Source: [Actinomadura] parvosata subsp. kistnae (lineage in GTDB: Bacteria; Actinomycetota; Actinomycetes; Streptosporangiales; Streptosporangiaceae). Taken from it: a stretch of DNA of 64,000 nucleotides. Location: positions 3,149,001 to 3,213,000 of the forward strand of contig NZ_OOHJ01000018.1 in NCBI RefSeq assembly GCF_900323885.1, read 5' to 3'. The notes under the pieces were generated by a model, which saw only the letters and a list, made by a program, of their open reading frames with translations, had not been told where the DNA came from and did no database searches. Positions within the stretch are counted from its first letter, which is position 1. Every line of letters starts with the position of its first letter. Both the position numbers and the translations under genes were made by a program. Shown in pieces: positions 8,283 through 15,465 of this stretch.

Positions 8283-8302
8283 CGACACGCCGAGACGTGT
8301 CG
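8283..8302 (+). repeat. Hairpin CGACACG-N6-CGTGTCG
   Basis: Perfect 7-bp arms with a 6-nt loop begin 5 bp after the stop of the HTH gene. It is the first of three consecutive hairpins in this gap. Confidence 0.65.
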
Positions 8303-8317
8303 TGAGTGCTCTCGCGG

Positions 8318-8353
8318 GAGAGGCCCGGCCGGCGCTGCTGCGGCCGGGCCCTC
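8318..8353 (+). terminator. GC-rich hairpin, probable terminator or attenuator
   Basis: The arms GGCCCGGCC (8322-8330) and GGCCGGGCC (8342-8350) form a 9-bp stem with an 11-nt loop. A C-rich tail follows rather than a U-tract. It could terminate the HTH transcript or stabilise its 3' end. Confidence 0.6.
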
Positions 8354-8364
8354 ACCCCCCGAGG

Positions 8365-8385
8365 GGCGATCCACCATGGATCGCC
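8365..8385 (+). repeat. Hairpin GGCGATCCA-CCA-TGGATCGCC
   Basis: A perfect 9-bp stem with a 3-nt loop. It is either a second terminator element or an operator at the promoter of the 32-aa gene that starts 67 bp further on. Confidence 0.65.
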
Positions 8386-8451
8386 GGTAGTCTGTGAGCC
8401 GGTGTGCGCTCGCACTCCGGTTCAGACGTGCTATCAGTACCTGGGGGTCCC

Positions 8452-8550
8452 GTGGGCTCTGTGATCAAGAAGCGCCGCAAGCGGATGGCTAAGAAGAAGC
8501 ACCGCAAGCTGCTCAAGAAGACGCGCATCCAGCGGCGCAACAAGAAGTAA
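8452..8550 (+). CDS. 32-aa basic AURKAIP1/COX24-domain protein (Rv0500B type)
   Basis: A tiny protein (GTG start, TGGGGGT ribosome-binding site at 8441-8447) beginning MGSVIKKRRKRMAKKKHRKL and ending RIQRRNKK. More than half of its residues are Lys or Arg. It matches almost exactly the 32-33-residue AURKAIP1/COX24-domain protein that sits between the BdtA-type HTH gene and a GalE2-like gene throughout Actinobacteria. Its homologues have been described as a small ribosomal protein of bTHX/bS22 type, so a structural role on the 30S subunit is likely. This role is family knowledge and is not shown by the sequence. Confidence 0.95.
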   Translation: MGSVIKKRRKRMAKKKHRKLLKKTRIQRRNKK

Positions 8551-8572
8551 TCGACGCAGCTGCGAGGCGCTG

Positions 8573-9568
8573 ATGACCCACACCGTGCTTGTCACCGGGG
8601 TCTCGCGCCACATAGGCGCCCGGGTGGCGAGTGCTCTGGCGGCAGACCCGGACATCAGCCGTGTCATCGGAGTGGACACCGTGCCGCCCCCCTCGCTGAC
8701 GCGAGACGGCGGCATCTCTCTGGGCCGGACGGAGTTCGTCCGGGTCGATCTGCGCAGCCCCGACATCGCTCAGGTGATCGCGGCCGCGGACATCGACACT
8801 GTTGTGCACATGAGCCTGGTCAGCGCTCCGTCGAAGAACGGCGGCAGGGCGGCCATGAAAGAGCACAACGTCATCGGCACCATGCAGTTGCTCGGTGCCT
8901 GCCAGCGGTCGGCGACCGTGCGGCGCGTGGTGGTGCGCTCCACCACCGCCGTCTACGGCTCGTCGCCCCGCGACCCGGCGGTGTTCACCGAAGACCTGGA
9001 GCCGCACGAGGGTCCCGTCCACGGTTACGCGAAAGACGCGGCCGAGGTCGAGGGCTACGTGCGGGGCTTCGCCCGGCGCCGGCCCGACGTGGTCGTCTCG
9101 CTGCTGCGCTTCGCCAACTTCATGGGTCCCGGCGTCGACTCGCCGCTGACCCGTTACTTCACCCAGCCGGTGCTGCCGACGGTGTTCGGCTTCGACCCGC
9201 GGCTGCAGTTCGTCCACGAGGACGATGCGGTCGAGGTGCTGCGCCGGATGGCGACGGAGGATCACCCCGGCACGTACAACGTGGCCGGGGCCGGTGTGCT
9301 GCTGCTGTCGCAGTGCGCCAGGAGGGCGGGGCGGCCGACGCTGCCGCTGCTCTCGCCCGCCTTCAAGGTGCTGGGCGGCGCCGTGCGCCGGATCGGGCTG
9401 GTGGAGTACTCCCCTGAGCAGGTCCGGCTGATGAGCCACGGCCGTGCCGTCGACATCAGCCGGCTGGAGGCCGAGCTGGGCTGGAAGCCCAAGTTCACCA
9501 CCGGGGCGGCCTTCGACGACTTCCTGCGCTCCCGCGGCCTGCGGCCGCTCGGAGGTGTGCGGGCGTGA
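8573..9568 (+). CDS. NAD-dependent epimerase/dehydratase, GalE2-like atypical extended SDR
   Basis: A 331-aa extended short-chain dehydrogenase, syntenic with Rv0501 (galE2). The N-terminal Rossmann motif is VTGVSRHIGARV, followed by VVHMSLVSAP in the position of the NNAG-like element and VRSTTAVYGSS with the catalytic Ser/Thr region. The expected YxxxK motif reads YAKDA: the tyrosine is present, but the lysine four residues on is alanine. It may therefore bind a nucleotide-sugar without classical epimerase activity. The ATG lies 22 bp after the 32-aa gene, so the two are probably co-transcribed. Its 3' end is duplicated into the next gap. Confidence 0.9.
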   Translation: MTHTVLVTGVSRHIGARVASALAADPDISRVIGVDTVPPPSLTRDGGISLGRTEFVRVDLRSPDIAQVIAAADIDTVVHMSLVSAPSKNGGRAAMKEHNVIGTMQLLGACQRSATVRRVVVRSTTAVYGSSPRDPAVFTEDLEPHEGPVHGYAKDAAEVEGYVRGFARRRPDVVVSLLRFANFMGPGVDSPLTRYFTQPVLPTVFGFDPRLQFVHEDDAVEVLRRMATEDHPGTYNVAGAGVLLLSQCARRAGRPTLPLLSPAFKVLGGAVRRIGLVEYSPEQVRLMSHGRAVDISRLEAELGWKPKFTTGAAFDDFLRSRGLRPLGGVRA

Positions 9569-9620
9569 GCGTCCCCCGCGAGCAGTCCGGAGGTGTGCGC
9601 GCGTGAGCGTCCCCCGCGAG
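9551..9620 (+). repeat. Direct 32-bp repeat across the epimerase stop and the next gene start
   Basis: The copies lie at 9551-9582 and 9589-9620 (38-bp period, one mismatch). Each contains GGAGGTGTGC followed by a GTGAGCGTCCCCCGCGAG start-like segment. Both copies therefore hold a ribosome-binding site plus GTG, and the acyltransferase start was probably duplicated. Confidence 0.9.
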
Positions 9621-10526
9621 GAGAAGGGCCGCGTGATCCCCATCAGCGCGGCACCGTCCTTCGACGACCGGCAGAGCCCCGCCGACGAGCTCGCCGACCA
9701 CCTCGCCAGGCTGCTGGCGTTCCTGCGCAGGCGCGTCACCGGCGACTACGAGGTCGACGAGTTCGGCTACGACGCCGAGCTGACCGACAAGGTCGTGCTG
9801 GAGCTCATCAGGCCGCTCTACACCCACTGGTTCAGGGTCGAGACGGTCGAGCTGAAGAACATCCCGCACGACAGCGGCGCCCTGGTCGTCGCCAACCACT
9901 CCGGCACGCTGCCGCTCGACGCGCTCATGCTGCAGGTGGCGCTGCACGACGAGGCCGGCCGGCCGCTGCGGCTGCTCGGCGCCGACCTGGTCTACCAGCT
10001 TCCGCTGCTCAGCCACCTGGCCCGCAAGACCGGCCACACGCTGGCCTGCCGCGAGGACGCCGACCGGCTGCTGCGCAAGGGCGAGCTGGTCGGGGTCTTC
10101 CCCGAGGGCTTCAAGGGCGTCGGCAAGCCGTTCTCCGAGCGCTACAAGCTGCAGCGCTTCGGCCGCGGGGGCTTCGTCGCCTCCGCCATCCGCGCGGGGG
10201 TGCCGATCGTGCCCACCGCGATCGTGGGGGCCGAGGAGATCTATCCCAAGATCGGCGATCTGAAGACCCTGGCCAGGATGCTCGGGCTGCCCTACCTGCC
10301 GATCACCCCGTTCTTCCCGCTGCTGGGCCCGCTCGGGCTGGTGCCGCTGCCGTCTAAGTGGATGATCGAGTTCGGCGAGCCGATCCGCACGGATGAGTAC
10401 GAACCGTCGGCCGCCGACGACCCCATGCTGGTCTTCAACATCACCGACCACGTGCGCGAGGTCATCCAGCAGCTGCTCAACGAGCTGCGGCTGCGCAGAG
10501 GGCACGCCTTCCCGCCGTTTCTGTAG
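9603..10526 (+). CDS. Lysophospholipid acyltransferase family protein (Rv0502-like)
   Basis: A 307-aa PlsC-type acyltransferase that transfers acyl chains to a phospholipid or sugar acceptor at the membrane. Block I is VVANHSGTLPLDALM, which has a longer His-Asp spacing than classical NHX4D. Block III is VFPEGFKGVGKPF, and block IV is IVPTAIVGAEE. The family sits beside galE2 in mycobacteria and Streptomyces, so the pair may act on the same envelope lipid. The GTG at 9603 follows GGAGGTG; the internal GTG at 9633 is an alternative start. The upstream repeat contains a second GTG (9565-9567) that opens a short reading frame only. Confidence 0.88.
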   Translation: MSVPREEKGRVIPISAAPSFDDRQSPADELADHLARLLAFLRRRVTGDYEVDEFGYDAELTDKVVLELIRPLYTHWFRVETVELKNIPHDSGALVVANHSGTLPLDALMLQVALHDEAGRPLRLLGADLVYQLPLLSHLARKTGHTLACREDADRLLRKGELVGVFPEGFKGVGKPFSERYKLQRFGRGGFVASAIRAGVPIVPTAIVGAEEIYPKIGDLKTLARMLGLPYLPITPFFPLLGPLGLVPLPSKWMIEFGEPIRTDEYEPSAADDPMLVFNITDHVREVIQQLLNELRLRRGHAFPPFL

Positions 10527-10598
10527 CTCCCGGGTGCAACCGCCCCGATCCCGCCGGTGTTCTGTGCACGGACTGAAGGAACACCGAAGGGAAACCCC

Positions 10599-11396
10599 AT
10601 GGATCTGCAGCTTTCCGGCCGCGTCGCCGTCGTCACCGGCGCGTCCAAGGGCATCGGCCTGGCCGTCGCCCGCACCCTGGCCGAGGAGGGCGCCCACGTG
10701 GTCGCCGTCTCCCGCACGCCGTCGGACGCGCTCGCCGACGCCAAGGTGACGCACGTCGCGGCCGACCTGATGGACCCCGCCGCGCCCGCCCGGGTCGTGG
10801 CGCGGGCGGTGGAGGAGTTCGGCGGGCTGGACATCGTGGTCAACAACGCCGGCGGGCCGCCGCCCGGGACGACGCTGCCGCGGGCCGGGTTCATGACCCC
10901 GGACGACGCCGACTGGGCGGCGATGTTCGAGTTCAACCTGTTCGCGGCCGTCCGCATGATCCGCGCCGCCGTGCCGCACCTGCTGGAGCGCGGCGGCGGC
11001 TCGATTGTGAACGTCTCCTCGACCATGGCCAGGCAGCCCTCCGCCGTGAACGTGGACTACGGCGCGGCGAAGGCGGCCGTGCTGGCGCTGAGCAAGTCGC
11101 TGTCCGCCGAGTACGCCCCGCAGGGCATCAGGGTCAACACGGTCACGCCCGGAGCGGTGCTGACGGACTGGTGGACGAAGGAGGGCGGCGCGGCCGAGGT
11201 CTTCGCCGGCATGGTCGGCTCCGACCGCGACAGCGTGCTCACCGAGGTGGCTCCTACGATGATGGGGCTGGCCACCGGCCGGCTCGTCCACGTGCAGGAG
11301 ATCGCCGACACGGTCGCGCTGCTCGCCTCGCCCCGCTCCGGCAGCACGACGGGCGCCGAGTTCGTGATCGACGGGGGCCAGCTCAAGGAGATCTGA
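10599..11396 (+). CDS. SDR family oxidoreductase (FabG-like)
   Basis: A 265-aa classical short-chain dehydrogenase. It shows the cofactor motif VVTGASKGIGLAVA, the NNAG motif (VVNNAGGPP), the catalytic serine in VNVSST and YxxxK as YGAAK. The C terminus ends in the usual ITG-like TTGAEFVIDGGQL segment. The insertion GPPPGTTLPRAGFMTPDD after NNAG is typical of a subgroup of actinobacterial SDRs of unknown substrate. The ATG at 10599 follows CGAAGGGAA. An upstream ATG at 10557 would add 14 residues and is less likely. The substrate is unknown. Confidence 0.92.
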   Translation: MDLQLSGRVAVVTGASKGIGLAVARTLAEEGAHVVAVSRTPSDALADAKVTHVAADLMDPAAPARVVARAVEEFGGLDIVVNNAGGPPPGTTLPRAGFMTPDDADWAAMFEFNLFAAVRMIRAAVPHLLERGGGSIVNVSSTMARQPSAVNVDYGAAKAAVLALSKSLSAEYAPQGIRVNTVTPGAVLTDWWTKEGGAAEVFAGMVGSDRDSVLTEVAPTMMGLATGRLVHVQEIADTVALLASPRSGSTTGAEFVIDGGQLKEI

Positions 11397-11454
11397 ACCC
11401 TTTGGGCGGGTTGTGGCGAGACATCCGTGACCGATCCCCCACAGAAGGGCGGAG

Positions 11455-12033
11455 ATGATCACGCAACCCGCCGTCAGGGGTGCGGACGCCGACCTCGTAC
11501 GAGCCTCGTGGACCGAACCCGAGGCCTTCGCCGAGCTCTTCGACCGCTACTCCGCCATGCTCTACCGCTACGTCTCCCGCCGCCTCGGCCCCGAACCCGC
11601 CGAGGACCTCGTCGGTGAGACGTTCCTGGTCGCCTTCTCCCGCAGGAAGAGCTACGACCTGGCGTACCCGGACGCCAGGCCGTGGCTGTTCGGCATCCTG
11701 ACCAAGCTCGTCTCCCGCCACCACCGCACCGAGGCGGCCCGCTACCGCGCCCTCCTGCGCGCCCCCGTGGACTCCGAGGTGGAGTCGCCCGCCGACCGGG
11801 TGGCCGCCGGGGTGACCGCGCAGGCCGTGCGCGCGGAGCTGGCCGGCGCCCTGGCCGCGCTGCCCGCCAGGGACCGCGACGTGCTGCTGCTGATCGCCTG
11901 GGGCGACCTGACGTACGAGGAGGCGGCCCGCGCGCTCGGCATCCCCGTGGGCACCGTGCGCTCCCGCCTCAACAGGGGCAGGCGGAAGGTGCGTGCCGCG
12001 CTCGGCGACGCCAACCCGATGGAGGAGGAGTGA
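11455..12033 (+). CDS. ECF-type RNA polymerase sigma factor
   Basis: A 192-aa sigma factor with region 2 (ELFDRYSAMLYRYVSRRLG, then AEDLVGETFLVAF, about residues 23-65) and region 4 (ALAALPARDRDVLLLIAWGD, then TYEEAARALGIPVGTVRSRL, about 130-180). It is immediately followed by a small membrane protein and an LCP-domain gene, an arrangement typical of actinobacterial sigma factors paired with CU044_5270-type proteins. The downstream protein may act as anti-sigma factor, or the operon may be a cell-wall stress response. Neither is shown by the sequence. Confidence 0.94.
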   Translation: MITQPAVRGADADLVRASWTEPEAFAELFDRYSAMLYRYVSRRLGPEPAEDLVGETFLVAFSRRKSYDLAYPDARPWLFGILTKLVSRHHRTEAARYRALLRAPVDSEVESPADRVAAGVTAQAVRAELAGALAALPARDRDVLLLIAWGDLTYEEAARALGIPVGTVRSRLNRGRRKVRAALGDANPMEEE

Positions 12034-12035
12034 CG

Positions 12036-12272
12036 ATGGACGACCTGAAGCTGCTCCGCGACCTCGGGGCCGAGCTGGAGCACCAGCCACCCGCCACGCT
12101 CGCCCGCCAGCGCGAGCGGTTCCTGCGCGCCCGGCCCCGGCGCCGCTGGTCGGCGTGGTGGACGGCCGGGCTCGTGGCCGCCGCCACGGCCGCGGCGGTC
12201 GCGGCGCCGGTGGCGTTCATCGCGGCCCGGCCGACCGCCGCGCCCCCGCCGGGACGGACACGGCCGACATGA
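12036..12272 (+). CDS. Short membrane-anchor protein, possibly the N-terminus of a frameshifted LCP protein
   Basis: 78 residues: a cytoplasmic segment of the CU044_5270 type (LLRDLGAELEHQPPATLARQ), a basic stretch and one transmembrane helix at about 47-66, then a short Ala/Pro tail. The stop lies inside the ATG of the next gene (ATGA). LCP proteins need a membrane anchor N-terminal to the catalytic domain, and the next reading frame lacks one. The two frames together make a standard single-pass LCP protein. A one-base change in the C/G-rich run around 12240-12255 would join them. It could also be a genuine separate small protein coupled by the ATGA overlap. Confidence 0.65.
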   Translation: MDDLKLLRDLGAELEHQPPATLARQRERFLRARPRRRWSAWWTAGLVAAATAAAVAAPVAFIAARPTAAPPPGRTRPT

Positions 12273-13045
12273 GCGGCACCAGGAACATCCTGGTGATCGG
12301 CTCGGACACGCGCGAGGGCGCCGGCAACGAGCGCTACGGCCCCGAGTCGGCCAGGCGGAACGCGGGCCAGCGCTCCGACACCATCATGATCGTGCACATC
12401 CCCGCCGACCGGGGCAAGGCCACCGCGGTCAGCGTCTCGCGCGACTCCATGGTGCGCATCCCGCGCTGCGGGACGGAGCCCGCCCGGCTCGACATGATCA
12501 ACTCGGCCTACGCCAAGGGCGGCGTGAGCTGCCTGAGGGCGACGCTGGAAAAGCTCACGGGGCTGCGGCTGCACCACACGGTGGACGTGGACTTCAACGG
12601 CTTCAAGACCATGGTGGACGCCCTCGGCGGCGTGACCGTCAAGCTTCCCCGGCCTGTGGACGACGCGGCCGCGAAGCTGAAGCTGCCCGCGGGCGAGAGC
12701 GTGCTGAACGGGGAGCAGGCCCTCGGCTACGCGCGCCTGCGCCACTACGGCGACGGCTCCGACATCGCGCGGATCAAGCGGCAGCAGGCGCTGGTGCTGG
12801 CGATGCTGAAGAAGGCGCAGCGGCAGCTGGTCGCGGACCCGGCCAAGCTCAAGGCGTTCCTGGGCGAGATGCGCAAGGGCGTGCGGACGGACCTGAGCGT
12901 GGAGGAGATGTACGAGCTGGGCAGGCAGCTCCAGGAGGTCGAGATGAGCGTCGCGGCGGTGCCGTGGGAGCCCTACCCGGGTAACCCCAACCGGATCCAG
13001 TGGAAGCAGCCGGCGGCCACCGCGCTGTTCGACTCGCTGAAGTAG
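12269..13045 (+). CDS. LCP (LytR-CpsA-Psr) family cell-wall glycopolymer ligase domain
   Basis: A 258-aa LytR-CpsA-Psr domain, the enzyme class that transfers undecaprenyl-linked glycopolymers to peptidoglycan outside the membrane. Family landmarks are in order: VIGSDTREG, QRSDTIMIVHIPAD, VSVSRDSMVRIP (usually VSIPRDS), DMINSAYAKGG, DVDFNGFKTMVDALGGV, LNGEQALGYARLRH and the DIARIKRQQ segment. The usual N-terminal transmembrane anchor is absent from this frame but present in the preceding 78-aa frame. If translated from the overlapping ATG alone it would stay in the cytoplasm and be non-functional. A frameshift, natural or from sequencing, is therefore the favoured explanation. Confidence 0.88.
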   Translation: MSGTRNILVIGSDTREGAGNERYGPESARRNAGQRSDTIMIVHIPADRGKATAVSVSRDSMVRIPRCGTEPARLDMINSAYAKGGVSCLRATLEKLTGLRLHHTVDVDFNGFKTMVDALGGVTVKLPRPVDDAAAKLKLPAGESVLNGEQALGYARLRHYGDGSDIARIKRQQALVLAMLKKAQRQLVADPAKLKAFLGEMRKGVRTDLSVEEMYELGRQLQEVEMSVAAVPWEPYPGNPNRIQWKQPAATALFDSLK

Positions 13046-13052
13046 GGGGCGG

Positions 13053-13922
13053 TCAGCGGCGGTAGTGGCGGCGCAGGGCGATGCCCGCCGCCACGCCGCC
13101 CGCCACGGCGCCCACGCCGGCCGCGATGGGCAGCGCCGTCAGCGTGGCCTTGCGGCCGGTGCGGAAGTCTCTGACCTCCCAGTCGTGCTTCCTGGCGTGC
13201 TCGCGCAGCTCGTTGTCGGGGTTGATCGCGACGGCGGTGCCGACCAGCGAGAGCATCGGCAGGTCGTTGGCCGAGTCGCTGTAGGCGGTGCAGCGGGTCA
13301 GGTCGAGGCCCTCCCTGCGGGCCAGCGCGCGCACCGCCTCGGCCTTGGCGGGGCCGTGCAGCAGGTCGCCGACGAGCCGGCCGGTGTAGACGCCGTTGCT
13401 GGTCTCGGCGACCGTGCCGAGCGCGCCCGTCAGGCCGAGCCGCTGCGCGATCACCCGGGCCAGCTCGATCGGCGTGGCGGTGACCAGCCAGACGCGCTGG
13501 CCGGCGTCGAGGTGCTGCTGGGCGAGCGCGCGGGTGCCGCCCCAGATGCGGTCGGCCATGACCTCGTCGTAGATCTCCTCGCCGAGGCGGACGACGTCGT
13601 CGACCTTGGCCCCGGCGACGAACGCCAGCGCCGTCTCGCGGGCCACCGCGATGTGCTCGGGGTTCTCGTTGCCGCGCAGCCGGAACACCGCCTGCCCGAC
13701 CGCGAACTTGAACAGGTCGGACGTGGTGAACAGCCCGCGCGTGGCCAGGCCCCTGGCGAAGTGGTAGATCGACGCGCCGCGCATCATCGTGTTGTCGACG
13801 TCGAAGAAGGCCGCGGCCTCCAGGTCCGGCTCGACGGGCGCGACGGTGACCGCCGCCTGCGCCGCGACCTCGCCGGCGACCTCGGGCTGCGTCTCGTGTC
13901 GTCGTCGCATAAGCCGCCACAT
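13053..13922 (-). CDS. HAD-IB family hydrolase (SerB1-like, Rv0505c-like)
   Basis: A 289-aa haloacid-dehalogenase phosphatase of subfamily IB. Motif I is FFDVDNTMMRG with nucleophile D41 and acid D43, motif II is VWLVTATP, and motif IV is YSDSANDLPML with the Mg-binding aspartates. A C-terminal hydrophobic segment (GVGAVAGGVAAGIAL) followed by basic residues may anchor it to the membrane. It is syntenic with Rv0505c, annotated as SerB1, but the family also includes lysophosphatidic-acid phosphatases, so the substrate is open. Its 3' end lies 7 bp from the convergent LCP gene. Confidence 0.92.
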   Translation of the reverse strand: MWRLMRRRHETQPEVAGEVAAQAAVTVAPVEPDLEAAAFFDVDNTMMRGASIYHFARGLATRGLFTTSDLFKFAVGQAVFRLRGNENPEHIAVARETALAFVAGAKVDDVVRLGEEIYDEVMADRIWGGTRALAQQHLDAGQRVWLVTATPIELARVIAQRLGLTGALGTVAETSNGVYTGRLVGDLLHGPAKAEAVRALARREGLDLTRCTAYSDSANDLPMLSLVGTAVAINPDNELREHARKHDWEVRDFRTGRKATLTALPIAAGVGAVAGGVAAGIALRRHYRR

Positions 13923-13940
13923 GGGCTTCAGCTTACTTAC

Positions 13941-14576
13941 CTACTCAGGGGCGACCAGACCCTCGATGTAGTCGAGGTAGCCCTCGGCCTGGGCGAGCTG
14001 GTCCTCGTCGAGCTCCTGGAGCATGGGCTTGACGGTCTCCTCCTGCTCCCGGGCGAATTTCTTGATCTTCGGCGAGCGCGGCTCGGCGCGTTCGAGCCTG
14101 CTGATGCCCGACCGGGTGGACTCCTCCATGTCCTTGAGCGTCTTCTTGACCAGCGGGCCGTCGGCGGAGGAGCCGAGCAGGCTGGCGACCTCCTTGGCGC
14201 GGGTCTTGGCGGAGTCCAGCTCGCGCTCGGCGCGTTCCGCCTCGCCGGGGCTGAGGTGCACGAGCGTGGTCTCGGCGGCGCGCTTGAGCGGGTAGAGCGA
14301 GTCGCCGGGCACAGCCTGGTAGGTCGCGAAGGAGGAGACCATCAGCGCCGCCGCCAGCCCCACGGCGGCCAGTTGCGACAGCAGCGGCCGGCGCCGCGGC
14401 AGGTCACGGCGCGCCCGCTCGGCGGCGGGCTCCGGCTCGGCCTCCAGGGCCCCGGACAGCAGCTCCGCACGCAGCCGCTCCTTGAAGGCGGCTCCCGGAG
14501 CGCCGCCGAGAGGCAGCTCCCGCAGCTCGGTGAGCTGCTCCAGCACGCGTTCGCGCCGCCTGCGCGCCCTACTCAT
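13941..14576 (-). CDS. DUF5667 membrane protein, probable anti-sigma factor of BldN (RsbN-like)
   Basis: A 211-aa protein with an N-terminal cytoplasmic part (about residues 1-65), one transmembrane helix (LAAVGLAAALMVSSFATYQ, about 70-88) and an extracytoplasmic DUF5667 domain that begins with the hallmark AVPGDSLYPLKRAAE. The rest is helical and rich in Glu, Lys and Arg. It lies directly downstream of the bldN-like sigma gene in the same orientation, as rsbN does in Streptomyces, where RsbN is the membrane-bound anti-sigma factor for sigma-BldN. The function is inferred from position and topology. The ATG at 14576 is chosen because upstream sequence overlaps the intergenic gap. Confidence 0.85.
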   Translation of the reverse strand: MSRARRRRERVLEQLTELRELPLGGAPGAAFKERLRAELLSGALEAEPEPAAERARRDLPRRRPLLSQLAAVGLAAALMVSSFATYQAVPGDSLYPLKRAAETTLVHLSPGEAERAERELDSAKTRAKEVASLLGSSADGPLVKKTLKDMEESTRSGISRLERAEPRSPKIKKFAREQEETVKPMLQELDEDQLAQAEGYLDYIEGLVAPE

Positions 14577-14635
14577 GACGGCTCCCTGACCGACGCGGCC
14601 ATGACACCTGCTTAACGAGGGGCGGATGGTGGAGG

Positions 14636-15286
14636 TTACGCCAGGTCGTGCTTGAGAGCCCTGGCCAGGGCCCGGACGGCACGGAACTGCAGCGCTTTGA
14701 TCGCTCCACTCTTCTTCCCCATGATCAGCGCGGTTTCCGCGAGCGAGAGGCCGTGCAGGAAGCGCAGGACGACGCATTCCTGTTGTTCGGGATTGAGGTC
14801 TCGTACGGCACGCAGCACCCGATCGTTGATGATGGCCGTGACCACGGCGTTCTCGGGGATGTGCGAGCCGTCGAGCGGAACGTCGATGACCTCGCCGGTC
14901 GGGATCTCCAGCCGGTAGCGCCCCGACTTGAAGTGGTCGGTCACCAGGTTGCGCGCGATGGTCACGAGCCAGGCCCCGAAGTCGCGGCCCTGCCAGGTGA
15001 AGTCGCCGATCCTGCGCAGCGCCCGCAGGAAGGTCTCGCTGGTGAGGTCCTCCGCGAGGGGGTGGGAGCCCACCCGGAAGTAGATGTAGCGGTAGACCAG
15101 GTCGACGTAGCGGTCGTAGAGCGTGCCAAAGGACTGCGTGCAGCCGTTCTTGGCGTGCATCACCAGCGTGCGCAGGTCGCCGGAGACATCTTCCGGGACG
15201 TCTTCGCGCACGGCGAACTCGCCCGTCCGGGCAGGTCCAGCGACCGCTGGAGCGAGCAGCCCGGCGAACGGCGACGAGTCAGGCAT
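14636..15286 (-). CDS. bldN: BldN-family ECF sigma factor (developmental)
   Basis: A 216-aa sigma factor. Region 2 (YDRYVDLVYRYIYFRVG, AEDLTSETFLRALRRIG, FTWQGRDFGAWLVTIARNLV) and region 4 (LNPEQQECVVLRFLHGLSL, AETALIMGKKSGAIKALQF) match Streptomyces sigma-BldN nearly word for word. In Streptomyces BldN controls aerial-mycelium genes such as the chaplins and rodlins. The N-terminal extension before region 2 is about 50 residues, shorter than the roughly 85-residue leader reported in S. coelicolor. It is followed by the RsbN-like anti-sigma gene. The start codon at 15286 is not fixed by a clear ribosome-binding site. Confidence 0.9.
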   Translation of the reverse strand: MPDSSPFAGLLAPAVAGPARTGEFAVREDVPEDVSGDLRTLVMHAKNGCTQSFGTLYDRYVDLVYRYIYFRVGSHPLAEDLTSETFLRALRRIGDFTWQGRDFGAWLVTIARNLVTDHFKSGRYRLEIPTGEVIDVPLDGSHIPENAVVTAIINDRVLRAVRDLNPEQQECVVLRFLHGLSLAETALIMGKKSGAIKALQFRAVRALARALKHDLA

Positions 15287-15362
15287 CCGGTATCCCTAGG
15301 GGTAAGGGGTGCGGCGTGCTCGAACACTCTAGAAATCAACCGGAAAATCCACAATCCACGGA

Positions 15363-15376
15363 AGTCATGCATGACT
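15363..15376. promoter_or_regulatory. Perfect 14-bp palindrome AGTCATGCATGACT
   Basis: It lies between the divergent bldN and membrane-monooxygenase genes (77 bp from bldN, 90 bp from the other start). The surrounding 60 bases are noticeably AT-richer, as expected of a promoter. It could be an operator shared by both genes. The half-site resembles but does not equal the AGTGA half-site described for BldD. Confidence 0.5.
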
Positions 15377-15465
15377 AGGCGTAATCGGCGGATACCGTGG
15401 TGGACCGACCCGTTCCCTCTTCGGCTACCGGCTGGGAGGCATCGTCCGGCAGCATTGGAGTCACC

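Noticed and set aside
15363..15376. Calling the bldN palindrome a BldD box
   Set aside because: The half-sites read AGTCA/TGACT, not the AGTGA/TCACC reported for BldD. It is left as an unassigned palindrome.
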